Position numbers and translations under genes: made by a program. DNA of 35,769 nt from Terriglobales bacterium. Its GTDB lineage: Bacteria > Acidobacteriota > Terriglobia > Bryobacterales > Bryobacteraceae. Position 1 is the stretch's first letter. The number at the start of each line of letters is the position of its first letter. The stretch spans positions 1 to 35,769 of the forward strand of contig JAJFUV010000317.1 of the NCBI GenBank assembly GCA_021372245.1, written 5' to 3'. Under the pieces are notes generated by a model. The model saw only the letters and a program-made list of their open reading frames with translations. It had not been told where the DNA came from and searched no databases. Positions 16,828 to 25,135 of this stretch are shown here, piece by piece.

Positions 16828-17178
16828 ATGAAATCTGTTGTTGTGACCGCCCTGGCGGCACTGGGGATGTTGTATCCGGCTTGCGCTGAGGAGTTGAGCG
16901 GCAAAGCGATCTTTGAGAGGACCTGCAAGAATTGCCACGGGCCAGAGGGGAAGGGCAATCCCACCGTAGACAGCTTCTGGAAGATGAAGATCCCCCGGCT
17001 GGATTCGCAGTACGTGCAGCAAAAACCCGACGCTGAACTGAAGAAAATCATCACCGGCGGCATTCGCAAGATGGAGCCAGTCCGCATGGACGCGCCCACG
17101 GCGCCTCACCGCGCGAAGCTCACCGATTCGCAGGTGGACAGCGTCATCGCCTACGTGCGCATCTTGAAGAAGCGCTGA
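16828..17178 (+). CDS. Small periplasmic class I cytochrome c
   Basis: This 116-residue protein has a signal peptide ending around C-A-E (residue about 21) and a single CKNCH haem-binding motif near residue 34. The distal methionine is probably one of those in the I-R-K-M-E-P-V-R-M segment. The class I cytochrome c layout is complete, including the final helix with Y-V-R. It transfers electrons in the periplasm; the donor and acceptor are not encoded next to it. The ribosome binding site AAGGAAG supports the ATG start. Confidence 0.88.
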   Translation: MKSVVVTALAALGMLYPACAEELSGKAIFERTCKNCHGPEGKGNPTVDSFWKMKIPRLDSQYVQQKPDAELKKIITGGIRKMEPVRMDAPTAPHRAKLTDSQVDSVIAYVRILKKR

Positions 17179-17287
17179 TCCGCGAGGAAACGAGTACATG
17201 ATGGTGCCGCGTGAGCGCGGCCGCAAGGTGTCGCTTCAGCACGTACAATGATGGGGTGTTCTAACGCCAGCCATCAGGAGCGCCACC

Positions 17288-18895
17288 TTGAAATCAAACG
17301 CTTGCTGGATCATCTGTCTATTGACGTGCGCCGTTGCCTTGCCGGCGCAGCCAGCCCCCGCGAACCGGCCAGACCGGCTTGAGTGGTTCCAGGATCAGGG
17401 CTTCGGGATGTTCATCCACTGGAGTATGGACGGCCAGCTCGGTGTCGTAATAAGTCATTCGATGGCAGGCGCTTCCGGCGATTACTTGAAGCGTTACGTT
17501 GAGGAGCTGCCGCGAACTTTCAACCCCGAAAAGTTCAACCCGAGAGCCTGGGCCCGGCTCGCAAAGGTGGCGGGGATGAAGTACGTCATGTTCACCACCA
17601 AGCACCACTCGGGCTTCTGCATGTTCGACACCGCCACCACGGACTTCAGCGTCATGAACACGCCATTCAAGAGGGACATTCTGGCGGAGGTTGTGAAAGC
17701 GTTTCGCGAGCAAGGGATCGCGATCGGGTTCTATTTTTCCGCCGACGATTTCCACTGGCTATACGCGCACGGCAAGATGATCGACCGGCGCCCCGAGTTG
17801 ATGCCGCCATCGCAGCCGGAACTCCTCGCCTATGCCAGGACCCAACTGAAGGAACTGATGTCCAACTACGGGCGCGTAGACCTTATGTTTTTCGACGGGC
17901 AGTCCAAGGGGCTCACCGATTACGTCTGGAGTCTGGCGCCGGATCTGGTGATCACCAGCGGAGGCATGAAGACTACCGAGCAGCACATCGCCGGGACGCC
18001 TTCAGTGGAACCGTTCGAAGCCTGCTTCACGATGGGTCAAGAATGGAACTACCGTCCGACCAACGATCCCTACAAGACTGCCGCCCAGATGATCGGCATG
18101 TTGATTGAAACCCGAGCCCGTGGCGGCAACCTGCTTCTAAACGTCGGGCCTACTCCGGACGGCGAGATTCCCTTGGAACAGGAGAACCGCCTGCGCGAGA
18201 TGGCGCTGTGGAACTTCATCAACGGCGAGGCCATCTACGGCGTGCGGCCGTGGGTGGTGACCAACGAGGGCAACTATTGGTTCACGAAGAAGAAGGACGC
18301 CGGCACCGTTTACGTGGCAGTACGCGAACCCTGGAAGTACACGGAAAGGAAGGAGATTCGCCTGGCGTCCGTGCGCGCCACGGCGGCTACCGAGGTCAGC
18401 GTGCTGGGGCAGAGCGGGGAACTGATCGAATACCAACCTCAGGTGGACGCAAGAACCACGTGGAAGCAGGAAGCCGGTGGGCTGCACATCAGGGCGGTAC
18501 GCGCGCAGCGCTTGTACACCAGCGGCTTTTGGCCCAATCCCGTCGTCCTGAAAATCACGAATGTGAAGCCCGCGCTCGAGTCGCCAAAAGTCGCGACCGG
18601 AGGGTGGAAGTGGGACTCTACCTCCGGCGTTACTACTCTCGCGGGTGAACTGGTGGACCTGGCTGGAGCGGCCTCGCTCGAAGTGGGTCTACAATATCGC
18701 TCGTTGAAAGGGCAGGACACTAACGAAAGGACCCTGCCTTGGGTGTCCACGCCCTTTGTTCGCCGCAGCGTTCCCGGATTCTTCTCCGTTACGGTCAAAG
18801 GTCTGGAAGCGGGCGAAGCGTACGAGTATCGGGCCGTCGTAAAGCATCCGCTCCTCTCGGTTTACGGAGAGGAGCGGAGGGTGGTGCTGAAGTAG
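17288..18895 (+). CDS. Secreted alpha-L-fucosidase, GH29 family
   Basis: This 535-residue enzyme starts at a TTG that has an AGGAG ribosome binding site (17276-17280) seven bases upstream. A signal peptide covers about residues 1-20. The GH29 barrel shows W-F-Q-D-Q-G-F-G-M-F-I-H-W, KHHSGF (105-110), and the nucleophile D203 in YGRVDLMFFDG. Then come the G-N-L-L-L-N-V-G-P-T-P-D-G signature and a C-terminal beta-sandwich domain. GH29 enzymes release alpha-L-fucose from glycans. A sugar-degrading role fits the fucosyl/glycan-scavenging genes further along. The final 100 residues may be a fibronectin-like extension. Confidence 0.9.
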   Translation: MKSNACWIICLLTCAVALPAQPAPANRPDRLEWFQDQGFGMFIHWSMDGQLGVVISHSMAGASGDYLKRYVEELPRTFNPEKFNPRAWARLAKVAGMKYVMFTTKHHSGFCMFDTATTDFSVMNTPFKRDILAEVVKAFREQGIAIGFYFSADDFHWLYAHGKMIDRRPELMPPSQPELLAYARTQLKELMSNYGRVDLMFFDGQSKGLTDYVWSLAPDLVITSGGMKTTEQHIAGTPSVEPFEACFTMGQEWNYRPTNDPYKTAAQMIGMLIETRARGGNLLLNVGPTPDGEIPLEQENRLREMALWNFINGEAIYGVRPWVVTNEGNYWFTKKKDAGTVYVAVREPWKYTERKEIRLASVRATAATEVSVLGQSGELIEYQPQVDARTTWKQEAGGLHIRAVRAQRLYTSGFWPNPVVLKITNVKPALESPKVATGGWKWDSTSGVTTLAGELVDLAGAASLEVGLQYRSLKGQDTNERTLPWVSTPFVRRSVPGFFSVTVKGLEAGEAYEYRAVVKHPLLSVYGEERRVVLK

Positions 18896-18908
18896 TCCCG
18901 GCGCTGGT

Positions 18909-19847
18909 CTACCGGCGCCCATGGCCCCCGTGGCCATAGAAGTGCCGGCCGGAGTAGAAATGGAAACTCGGACCCCAGCCGTAACCGTAGTAGAACGGCG
19001 AGTAGAAATAAGGGTACGGATACATGTACGGATATCCATACCCGTAGTAGTAACCAGGCGCTCGCCGGTACAGTGTGGGACGGCGTTCGACCATCCGCGT
19101 TTCGTAGTCCTGCTGAGTCACCGGACGAAAGGCCAGTGCGGAGCTCTCCGTGTCTATCGTCAACGGCTGCATGATCCGGAACGTGAGCGTTGCTTCGGGA
19201 TAGATCTCAGTGGCCCGGCCGCGCGTCACCAGCACACCGATTACGGCAGCCGCGGCGCCGGCAGCGGCTCCGATGCCCGCTTCGGCTCCACCCTCGGCGA
19301 TGGCGCCGATGGCCGCTCCCGTGCCCGAAGTGGCGGCGATGGCGGTCGCATCGCGTCCCCGCGTAGTGCCGCCGGAGTATTGGATCAACTGCGTCTGGAT
19401 CGGCATCTGCTGCCCGTCCACGAGCGTGAGTTCGGTCAACTCAACGCCAAGCCGCGACTGGCCTCGTACGCGGCCCGCCTTTTGGGCTTCGGCCACGCGC
19501 CCGGCGACAGTCTGGCCTCGGCGCGCAACGACATAGCCGTTCGCAATCAGCGGCTGGGCGAGCGTCGCCGAAAACGCGTCACCGGCATAGTTGTGATCCG
19601 AGGAAAGCGGTTGGTCCACGCGCACCATCACGAAGGTGCCCGCAGGCAGAACCAATTGTGGCGGCAGGGCCGGTACCGCCGCAGGCGCAGGTCTATTCGC
19701 CTGGGTCTCGGGGGCGGGATCGCCGACTTTGCGCCATCCGGTGTTGGATGAGCCTTCAGAATCGGGTTCCTGCGCGAATACCGGGGCAACCCCGGCCAGG
19801 CAAGAAGCTAGAGCCAGGGCCAGAAGGTAGATTTTTCGCGATCTCAT
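18909..19847 (-). CDS. Secreted protein with VirB10/TrbI-like beta domain and a tyrosine/glycine-rich tail
   Basis: This 312-residue protein has a signal peptide (A-P-V-F-A-Q, cut near residue 25) and a proline/alanine-rich linker. A beta domain (about 68-150) follows, with LPAGTFVMVRVDQPLSSD, G-Y-V-V-A-R-R-G-Q-T-V-A-G-R-V and L-V-D-G-Q-Q-M-P, reminiscent of the VirB10/TrbI C-terminal domain. Next is a glycine-zipper-like run of Ala and Gly (about 165-205). The last 50 residues are almost entirely Tyr, Gly, Pro, Phe and His and end in G-H-G-G-H-G-R-R. It is convergent with the fucosidase gene, 13 bases apart. Function is unknown; an envelope or surface role is inferred. No type IV secretion gene is nearby. 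Confidence 0.7.
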   Translation of the reverse strand: MRSRKIYLLALALASCLAGVAPVFAQEPDSEGSSNTGWRKVGDPAPETQANRPAPAAVPALPPQLVLPAGTFVMVRVDQPLSSDHNYAGDAFSATLAQPLIANGYVVARRGQTVAGRVAEAQKAGRVRGQSRLGVELTELTLVDGQQMPIQTQLIQYSGGTTRGRDATAIAATSGTGAAIGAIAEGGAEAGIGAAAGAAAAVIGVLVTRGRATEIYPEATLTFRIMQPLTIDTESSALAFRPVTQQDYETRMVERRPTLYRRAPGYYYGYGYPYMYPYPYFYSPFYYGYGWGPSFHFYSGRHFYGHGGHGRR

Positions 19848-20025
19848 TTCTGTCTTCCTTCTTTCTTACTTGACTTCAGGAGCAAGTTTTATGCCAGGAG
19901 ACAATTTGTTGATCTTATGGAGCTTACCGTTCGGGAGGGCTGGTCGTGCATCGCTCGATGGTGGTGCATTTCGGCCAGTCGCGGTTATTCGCTACCAGTT
20001 TCATCCGCGCCGGACAGCGAACGTT

Positions 20026-20355
20026 TCAATGGGTGCCGGTTTTGAAATCGAGATCTTCGGGGCGCTCGGTGGCGGCGGGCTTTCTTTTGAGCCTTCGTGC
20101 TTTGGACATCCCCAGGTACTCGGAGAGCTTCAGCGGGGTGCGCGCCCCTTTCCTCATGCCGCGCTCGACCGCGCGCTTGTACCGGCGCAGAACTCTGTCC
20201 CAGTTCGACCGGCTCAAGCGGCAGCTCTCGATGTCCAGCAGGAGATCCATTTCCCAGCGTTCGAACACGCTCCGGTGCAGACCTTCCCCCAGCAGTTCCT
20301 CCATCAGATGGTTGAACTGGACCAACATCTCCTCGCAGCCGGGTTGCTCAGCCAT
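20026..20355 (-). CDS. Conserved small hypothetical protein
   Basis: This 109-residue charged helical protein has no signal peptide or membrane segment. It has F-N-H-L-M-E-E-L-L, then F-E-R-W-E-M-D-L-L-L-D-I-E-S-C, L-R-R-Y-K-R-A-V, and the basic C-terminal K-L-S-E-Y-L. I recall similar small proteins in Acidobacteriota genomes but not a function. The ATG at 20355 is used; the frame is open upstream to a TTG at 20448. Neither start has a clear ribosome binding site. The C-terminal basic stretch could bind nucleic acid, but that is only a guess. Confidence 0.55.
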   Translation of the reverse strand: MAEQPGCEEMLVQFNHLMEELLGEGLHRSVFERWEMDLLLDIESCRLSRSNWDRVLRRYKRAVERGMRKGARTPLKLSEYLGMSKARRLKRKPAATERPEDLDFKTGTH

Positions 20356-20448
20356 GTGCGTGTTACTGAGTAGATCGTCCTCAACTCCTTGAAACGTTAG
20401 CGAGGGCAGGCCCCCCGGTTGCGCTCCGGTATTCGTGATATCCTGCAA

Positions 20449-20819
20449 CTTGGGTTGGATGTAGGCTGTTCCCCTGTTCCTGCACTTTTCCTCCCTTAGA
20501 CCGTTCTTCCGGCCACGTCCGCGGCGGGCAGGTCTTCCGCACTCATTTCGTTGACCGCCACTCGGGGCGACAACATCCGGCCCGTATTTAACAGACAGGG
20601 CCGGGAGTGTTCCTGGATTGCGGTTCTTCCTACCAGGCCGATCCGCAAAGTCGAGGGCTAAGTGGACACGACCTTCACTGTAGGCCTCACTAAAGGGAAT
20701 CCCTGAAATGGCCGATAGAACATGCGGATCGTTTCACCCGATAGTCTGACTTGTTTGTGAGCCTTCGAGGCCATCGCGGTTCTGTCAACCACAGCCGCGC
20801 CGAAAGGAGTAACGGCGAA
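20449..20819. other. Intergenic region upstream of the GNAT-oxidase fusion gene
   Basis: About 370 bases contain no recognised gene, repeat or RNA. The only clear signal is the AAAGGAG ribosome binding site at 20803-20809. A frame is open back to a TTG at 20751, but its extra residues look non-native. No consensus-quality sigma70 promoter was identified. Confidence 0.4.
20803..20809 (+). promoter_or_regulatory. Ribosome binding site deciding the TTG start of the GNAT-oxidase fusion
   Basis: AAAGGAG lies 10 bases before a TTG at 20820. It is the only good Shine-Dalgarno match in the region and supports starting translation at 20820 rather than at the TTG at 20751. Confidence 0.5.
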
Positions 20820-23387
20820 TTGCGACGCCTGTCCTGGTCGAAAGGGGGGGCCAAGTGGAGCATTCTGCTCCTGGCACCTTCCGTCCAGAAAGTACCCGCC
20901 GGGGCGCGTTTGCACCGGTGCGAGGCGGAGCACTACGGTCATTACCTTGGAGAGCTGCAGCGGCTGCGAGGCAAAGTCTACCTGGAAGACGGGGCCGTGC
21001 AGAGCGGGGAACTCACCGCGGACGGCCGGCATCAGGCGCTGGCGGATCTCGAGAGCTGGCACATTCTGGCGGCTGATGGAGACGGCCGCGTGTGCGGCTG
21101 CGCCCGATACCTTCCTCATAGCAACGATATTCCCTTCCAGGAACTGGGTGTGGCCAGAAGTGCACTGGCTCGTGATCCGGTCTGGGGGGAGGCGTTGCGG
21201 GAGGCGGTACACGCCGAAATGGCGCTGGCGCGGCACTTGGGCGTGCCCTATGTCGAGGTGGGGGGATGGGCGCTCGGGCATGAATTGCGCAACACAACGG
21301 CAGCCCTGCACATCGCCCTTTCCACCTACGCCCTGGCGAGGGTTCTTGGCGGCTGCATCGGCGTGGGCACAGTCACGCAGCGGCACTTCTCATCTACCAT
21401 CCTTCGGAGAATCGGCGGCGGGTCGCTGAGGGCGGCCGGCCGCGAACTACCCTCATACTACGACCCGGCCTACGGGTGCGTAATGGAAATTCTGGGCTTC
21501 GATTCCCGCTTCCCGGACGAGCGGTACCGGGAATGTGTCGCGGAACTCGAAGCATCGTTCTCTTCCGTTCCCATTATCAGTACTCCCAAATACAAGCCCA
21601 CAGAGGTCCATCCCATGAGCCGTTCCACGCCGGACCTGGCCGCTCTGGCCCAGGCCCTCACAAAGGACCATGAAACCCCGGTTGACGGCCGTCTGAACGC
21701 GGCCTGCTCGGACTGGGCCGCCGCTATCGGTGCGGAGTTCGTTGTGCGGGACACCGCCACTCTCAACAGCGCCGGCACGGCTACATTCCTGACCACGCAA
21801 AGCGTCCCCGCGGTGATCCGTCCGAGGGACCGCGAACAGGTTCGGGAATGCCTGAGGATCGCGGCCCGGCATGGAGTCCCCGTTCATCCTGTTAGCAGCG
21901 GGAAGAACTGGGGGTACGGTTCGCGCGTGCCGGCAAGCGACGGCTGCGTGCTGATGGACCTCGGCCGCATGAACCGCATCCTGGATTTCAGCGAAGATCT
22001 GGCCTATGCCACGGTGGAGCCCGGCGTCACGCAGCGTCAGCTTCTCGAATTCCTGCGGGAACGCAAATCCGGTCTCTGGCTGGACGCTACCGGCGCCAGC
22101 ACCGATTGCAGCCTCATCGGCAACGTGATGGAGCGGGGCTTCGGCCATACGCCCTATGGCGACCATTTCTCGTACGTGTGCGGCCTGGAGGTGGTTCTGC
22201 CCAACGGGGAGGTTGTGGACACCGGCTTCTCCCGGTTCCCCGGCGCCGCCACGGCGGCTGTACACCGTTGGGGTTTCGGTCCCAGCATTGACGGGCTGTT
22301 CTCGCAGTCCAGCCTGGGCATCGTCACGCGCATGACCATCTGGCTGATGCCCGCGCCGGAATACTTCCAAGCCTTCTTTTTCCGCTGCGACGAGGAGGAT
22401 GGGCTGGCGCCGCTTATCGACGCGCTTCGCCCCCTGCGGCTGAGTGGGGTTCTGCGCAGCGCCTCTCACATCGGCAACGATTACAAAGTCCTCTCCGGCA
22501 TTCGCCAGTACCCTTGGGCGGAGACGGGCGGACGAACGCCCCTGATGCCCGAACAAATGGCCCGCTTCAGGCGCGAACTGAATTTCGGCTACTGGAATGG
22601 CTCAGGCGGTCTGTACGGTACCCGTGCCCAGGTGGCCGAAGCGCGGCGCCTGGTGAAGCGAGCGCTGGCCGGCAAGGTGAGCCGCATCGAGTTCCTGGAT
22701 GACCGGAAGCTCCGTTGGGCGGGCCGCGTTGCGGGACCTTTCCGTCTCCTCACGGGTTGGGACCTGAGCAAGACGCTGGAACTGCTCTACCCGGTCTACG
22801 ACCTCATGAAAGGCATTCCCACGAATGCCCCCATCAAGAGTTCGTACTGGCGGAAGAAGACAGCGCCTCCCGAGGATGGCGATCCGGACCGGGATGGTTG
22901 CGGCCTGCTCTGGTGCTCGCCCACGCTGCCAGCGGAAGGCGGACACGCCACCCGGCTGATGGACCTGGTCAACCGGACGACACTCTCGAATGGCTTCGAG
23001 CCCATCGTTTCCATAACCATGCTGACCGAACGGAGCATGTGCTGCGTCATCAGCCTCAGTTACGACCGCGACGTTCCTGGCGAGGACGAGCGCGCCATGG
23101 CGTGCTACAAACAACTGGTACACAGCCTGCGTGAATACGGCTATCCTCCCTATCGCCTGGGAGTGCAGGGCATGTCGGAGATGGACAGCCGCACCGGGTA
23201 TGGCAACTTCATCGGAATGCTCAAGCGTACCCTGGACCCGGCGGGTATCCTGGCTCCGGGCCGCTACCAGCCGGCTGCGAGCCATCCCATTCCGGAGCCG
23301 GAGAAGGTTCATGAGAAGGCAATTGCCATGGCGGCGGCCACCGGTGAGCTGAACAGTCATAGTACCAAACCCCTAGTAGAAGCATAA
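20820..23387 (+). CDS. Fusion of GNAT acyltransferase-like domain and VAO/PCMH-type FAD oxidoreductase
   Basis: This 855-residue frame has two unrelated parts. Residues about 30-230 look like a GNAT acyltransferase of the autoinducer-synthase or PEP-CTERM-associated N-acyl kind. They have L-R-G-K-V-Y-L-E-D, W-H-I-L-A-A-D-G-D-G-R-V-C-G-C-A-R-Y-L-P and the later helix with V-P-Y-V-E-V-G-G-W-A. From about residue 280 on it is a vanillyl-alcohol oxidase/4-cresol dehydrogenase-type flavoprotein. This part has VSSGKNWGYGS (358-368), YATVEPGVTQRQ, HTPYGDHF (443-450) and V-V-L-P-N-G-E-V-V-D-T-G. The oxidase part can oxidise para-substituted phenols or related alcohols. An ATG at 21615 (residue 266), preceded by AGAGG eight bases upstream, might give the oxidase alone. 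The pairing suggests an acylated phenol or amino-acid product that is then oxidised, which is inference. Confidence 0.75.
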   Translation: MRRLSWSKGGAKWSILLLAPSVQKVPAGARLHRCEAEHYGHYLGELQRLRGKVYLEDGAVQSGELTADGRHQALADLESWHILAADGDGRVCGCARYLPHSNDIPFQELGVARSALARDPVWGEALREAVHAEMALARHLGVPYVEVGGWALGHELRNTTAALHIALSTYALARVLGGCIGVGTVTQRHFSSTILRRIGGGSLRAAGRELPSYYDPAYGCVMEILGFDSRFPDERYRECVAELEASFSSVPIISTPKYKPTEVHPMSRSTPDLAALAQALTKDHETPVDGRLNAACSDWAAAIGAEFVVRDTATLNSAGTATFLTTQSVPAVIRPRDREQVRECLRIAARHGVPVHPVSSGKNWGYGSRVPASDGCVLMDLGRMNRILDFSEDLAYATVEPGVTQRQLLEFLRERKSGLWLDATGASTDCSLIGNVMERGFGHTPYGDHFSYVCGLEVVLPNGEVVDTGFSRFPGAATAAVHRWGFGPSIDGLFSQSSLGIVTRMTIWLMPAPEYFQAFFFRCDEEDGLAPLIDALRPLRLSGVLRSASHIGNDYKVLSGIRQYPWAETGGRTPLMPEQMARFRRELNFGYWNGSGGLYGTRAQVAEARRLVKRALAGKVSRIEFLDDRKLRWAGRVAGPFRLLTGWDLSKTLELLYPVYDLMKGIPTNAPIKSSYWRKKTAPPEDGDPDRDGCGLLWCSPTLPAEGGHATRLMDLVNRTTLSNGFEPIVSITMLTERSMCCVISLSYDRDVPGEDERAMACYKQLVHSLREYGYPPYRLGVQGMSEMDSRTGYGNFIGMLKRTLDPAGILAPGRYQPAASHPIPEPEKVHEKAIAMAAATGELNSHSTKPLVEA

Positions 23388-23395
23388 GATTAACC

Positions 23396-23424
23396 TTGAC
23401 CCGTACCAGGACTCCGGTTAGACT
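23396..23424 (+). promoter_or_regulatory. Sigma70-type promoter of the PEP-CTERM gene
   Basis: TTGACC at 23396-23401 is separated by 17 bases from TAGACT at 23419-23424. It lies in the gap after the fusion gene and just before the PEP-CTERM start, so the latter can be transcribed independently. Confidence 0.55.
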
Positions 23425-23446
23425 CTAATCTGCGAGGATGCGCACG

Positions 23447-24157
23447 ATGAGACTTCTGACAGCGAAGTATGCAGTAGTATGTCTAGCCATTGCCTTGTTC
23501 CTGGCTGCGCCGGTTGCGGCCGGGCCGATCTCGGGAGTGTTGAACATCACCGGTGATGTTACCGTCACTGGTACGACAATGGACTGGTCGCCGCTAGGCG
23601 GCACCTCGGGCATCGTGGTGGTCGGGACGTCCACGGGGAGTTTCTTGGGACTTGGTGGGACAGGGGTGATGCTGGACCTGAACTCCCTTAGCAATCCCGC
23701 GGGTGTGGCTTGGCCTCCGGTATTGGATTTCCTGACTCTGTCTGCCGATCCCACTCTCAGCTTCGAACTCCAATACATTAACCAAGGGATTTATAGTGAC
23801 GCGCTGTGCGGTGCTGCTCCAGCATCAGGGCAGAACTGCACACCGACCTTTCCGCCACCGAAATCTCCGTTCAACCTGACAAACCTGACGGCCAGTTCAT
23901 CGCAAGTGTCAATGACGTTAGGTGGCATTATCTACCAGTCGGGAATTCCGGTTTCCAATTTCACTGGCGTATACACGGCGCAGTTTGCCGGCATGAATTA
24001 CCAGCAAGTTCTCCAGACGCTTGCGGGCGCTGGCTCGGTGAACACTACTTTCTCCGCAAGTTTCCTCGCGGAGCCTATCCCCGAACCGGCGACTGCGTTC
24101 CTGATCTTTGGCGCACTGGCGGCGCTGCCTTTAGTCCGGCGGTTCCGGAAAAGTTAA
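23447..24157 (+). CDS. Secreted PEP-CTERM sorting-domain protein
   Basis: This 236-residue protein has a signal peptide (about 1-27, ending A-P-V-A-A-G) and a low-complexity beta-type middle rich in Gly, Thr and Ser. The C-terminus is a canonical PEP-CTERM tail: P-I-P-E-P-A-T, a hydrophobic helix and a basic R-R-F-R-K-S end. Such proteins are cleaved and anchored by an exosortase and are usually extracellular matrix components. The ATG at 23447 is chosen because GAGG lies nine bases upstream; the ATG at 23438 has the same GAGG adjacent and therefore too close. No exosortase is in the window. Two cysteines in the middle (C-G-A-A-P-A-S-G-Q-N-C) could form a disulfide. Confidence 0.88.
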   Translation: MRLLTAKYAVVCLAIALFLAAPVAAGPISGVLNITGDVTVTGTTMDWSPLGGTSGIVVVGTSTGSFLGLGGTGVMLDLNSLSNPAGVAWPPVLDFLTLSADPTLSFELQYINQGIYSDALCGAAPASGQNCTPTFPPPKSPFNLTNLTASSSQVSMTLGGIIYQSGIPVSNFTGVYTAQFAGMNYQQVLQTLAGAGSVNTTFSASFLAEPIPEPATAFLIFGALAALPLVRRFRKS

Positions 24158-24184
24158 GTCAACCTTCTCCTCGCGGTTCTTCAC

Positions 24185-24236
24185 GCGCTGCGCGCTTGGA
24201 CGAAAGGGCCCGTCCGGCGCGCAGCGCTTTGCATTT
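24185..24236. terminator. Bidirectional hairpin terminator between convergent genes
   Basis: GCGCTGCGCGC at 24185-24195 pairs perfectly with GCGCGCAGCGC at 24217-24227. An inner GGAC/GTCC pair lies in the loop and TTTGCATTT follows. It lies between the PEP-CTERM stop and the end of the creatininase gene on the other strand. The T-run is short, so efficiency is uncertain. Confidence 0.6.
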
Positions 24237-24261
24237 ATAGGGAGGCAAGGAATCCGTCCTC

Positions 24262-25116
24262 TCAGATGGCCCACCAATGTCCGGGACGAAGCGCCGGAAG
24301 CTTGAACGCCCGCTGATCTTCGGGTAGAGACAAAAGTAAATCCTTTGCTTTCATTCCAATAGCGCGCGACGCGAGTTCCACGTTGCGCCGTCCGATTTCC
24401 GCGGAAGCATATTTGCGCGGATCCAGCCCCCCGATGCCGTCAGGCGGCTTCATATTCGGAGCCAGGGGGCCATCCCCCAGGGCTGAAAGATCGACCAACT
24501 CGGGATAGAAGAACATCATGTTGGACGTCTCCCACTTGGCGGCGTGGTCCGTGCCGGATTCGGCGGACTTGCTTAACGTGATCTCCCACAGCCCGATTCC
24601 CCTGACAGTGCCATCGGCCACCACAGGCTCCAGTGCCTGATTGATCATGCCGATCTGTCCCTGCACGTTGTGGCCGGAGACGCCCATGATCACGCGCACC
24701 CCCATCTTCTTCAGACGCTGAAACAGGTGTGTGAGAACGGGCACCAGGGACTCCTTGGGGAAACCGTCGTGGAAGTAGACGGGCGGATAGACGGCCCCTC
24801 CGAACTGCTCCGCCGTCTTCACCAGAATCGCGTGGGCCTTCAGCGCGTCGTTTCCAAGCGGCAGATGCAATCCGTGCCATTCGATCAATCCGAACGGCAC
24901 ATAGACCACGGGGAACTCGCGCAACGCTTTCTCCAATTGCCTCGGACGCATGAATTGCATCTGCACTGAGGCGGCCAGGTCGGGTTTCACCGGCTTTGTC
25001 TGCCCTGTCGCGACGAATCCCTGAGCAATGCAGCCAGCCGCGGCCGCCGAATTCACGAAACGCCTGCGCGAGATCCGCGGGGGCGTGGATACCACAGGTG
25101 CGTGTCTCTCCTTCAT
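24262..25116 (-). CDS. Creatininase family protein with Tat signal (copy 1)
   Basis: This 284-residue protein has an N-terminal twin-arginine leader, SRRRFVNSAAAAG. The creatininase-like amidohydrolase domain has YVPFGLIEWHGLHLPLGNDAL, with metal-binding E/H/D positions, and then MGVSGHNVQGQ and T-D-H-A-A-K-W-E-T-S. Creatininase relatives hydrolyse small cyclic amides or open formamides and use a two-metal site. The true substrate cannot be decided from sequence. It is encoded 20 bases after the second copy on the same strand, and the two differ enough to be diverged paralogues. Confidence 0.85.
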   Translation of the reverse strand: MKERHAPVVSTPPRISRRRFVNSAAAAGCIAQGFVATGQTKPVKPDLAASVQMQFMRPRQLEKALREFPVVYVPFGLIEWHGLHLPLGNDALKAHAILVKTAEQFGGAVYPPVYFHDGFPKESLVPVLTHLFQRLKKMGVRVIMGVSGHNVQGQIGMINQALEPVVADGTVRGIGLWEITLSKSAESGTDHAAKWETSNMMFFYPELVDLSALGDGPLAPNMKPPDGIGGLDPRKYASAEIGRRNVELASRAIGMKAKDLLLSLPEDQRAFKLPALRPGHWWAI

Positions 25117-25135
25117 AACGTTTCACCTCTTTCTA

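Noticed and set aside
17206..17221. GCCGCG/CGCGGC hairpin after the cytochrome gene
   Set aside because: Six-base-pair stem with no T-run; too weak to call a terminator.
21453..22556. 367-residue - strand open frame
   Set aside because: Shadow of the flavoenzyme part of the fusion gene, whose motifs are unmistakable.
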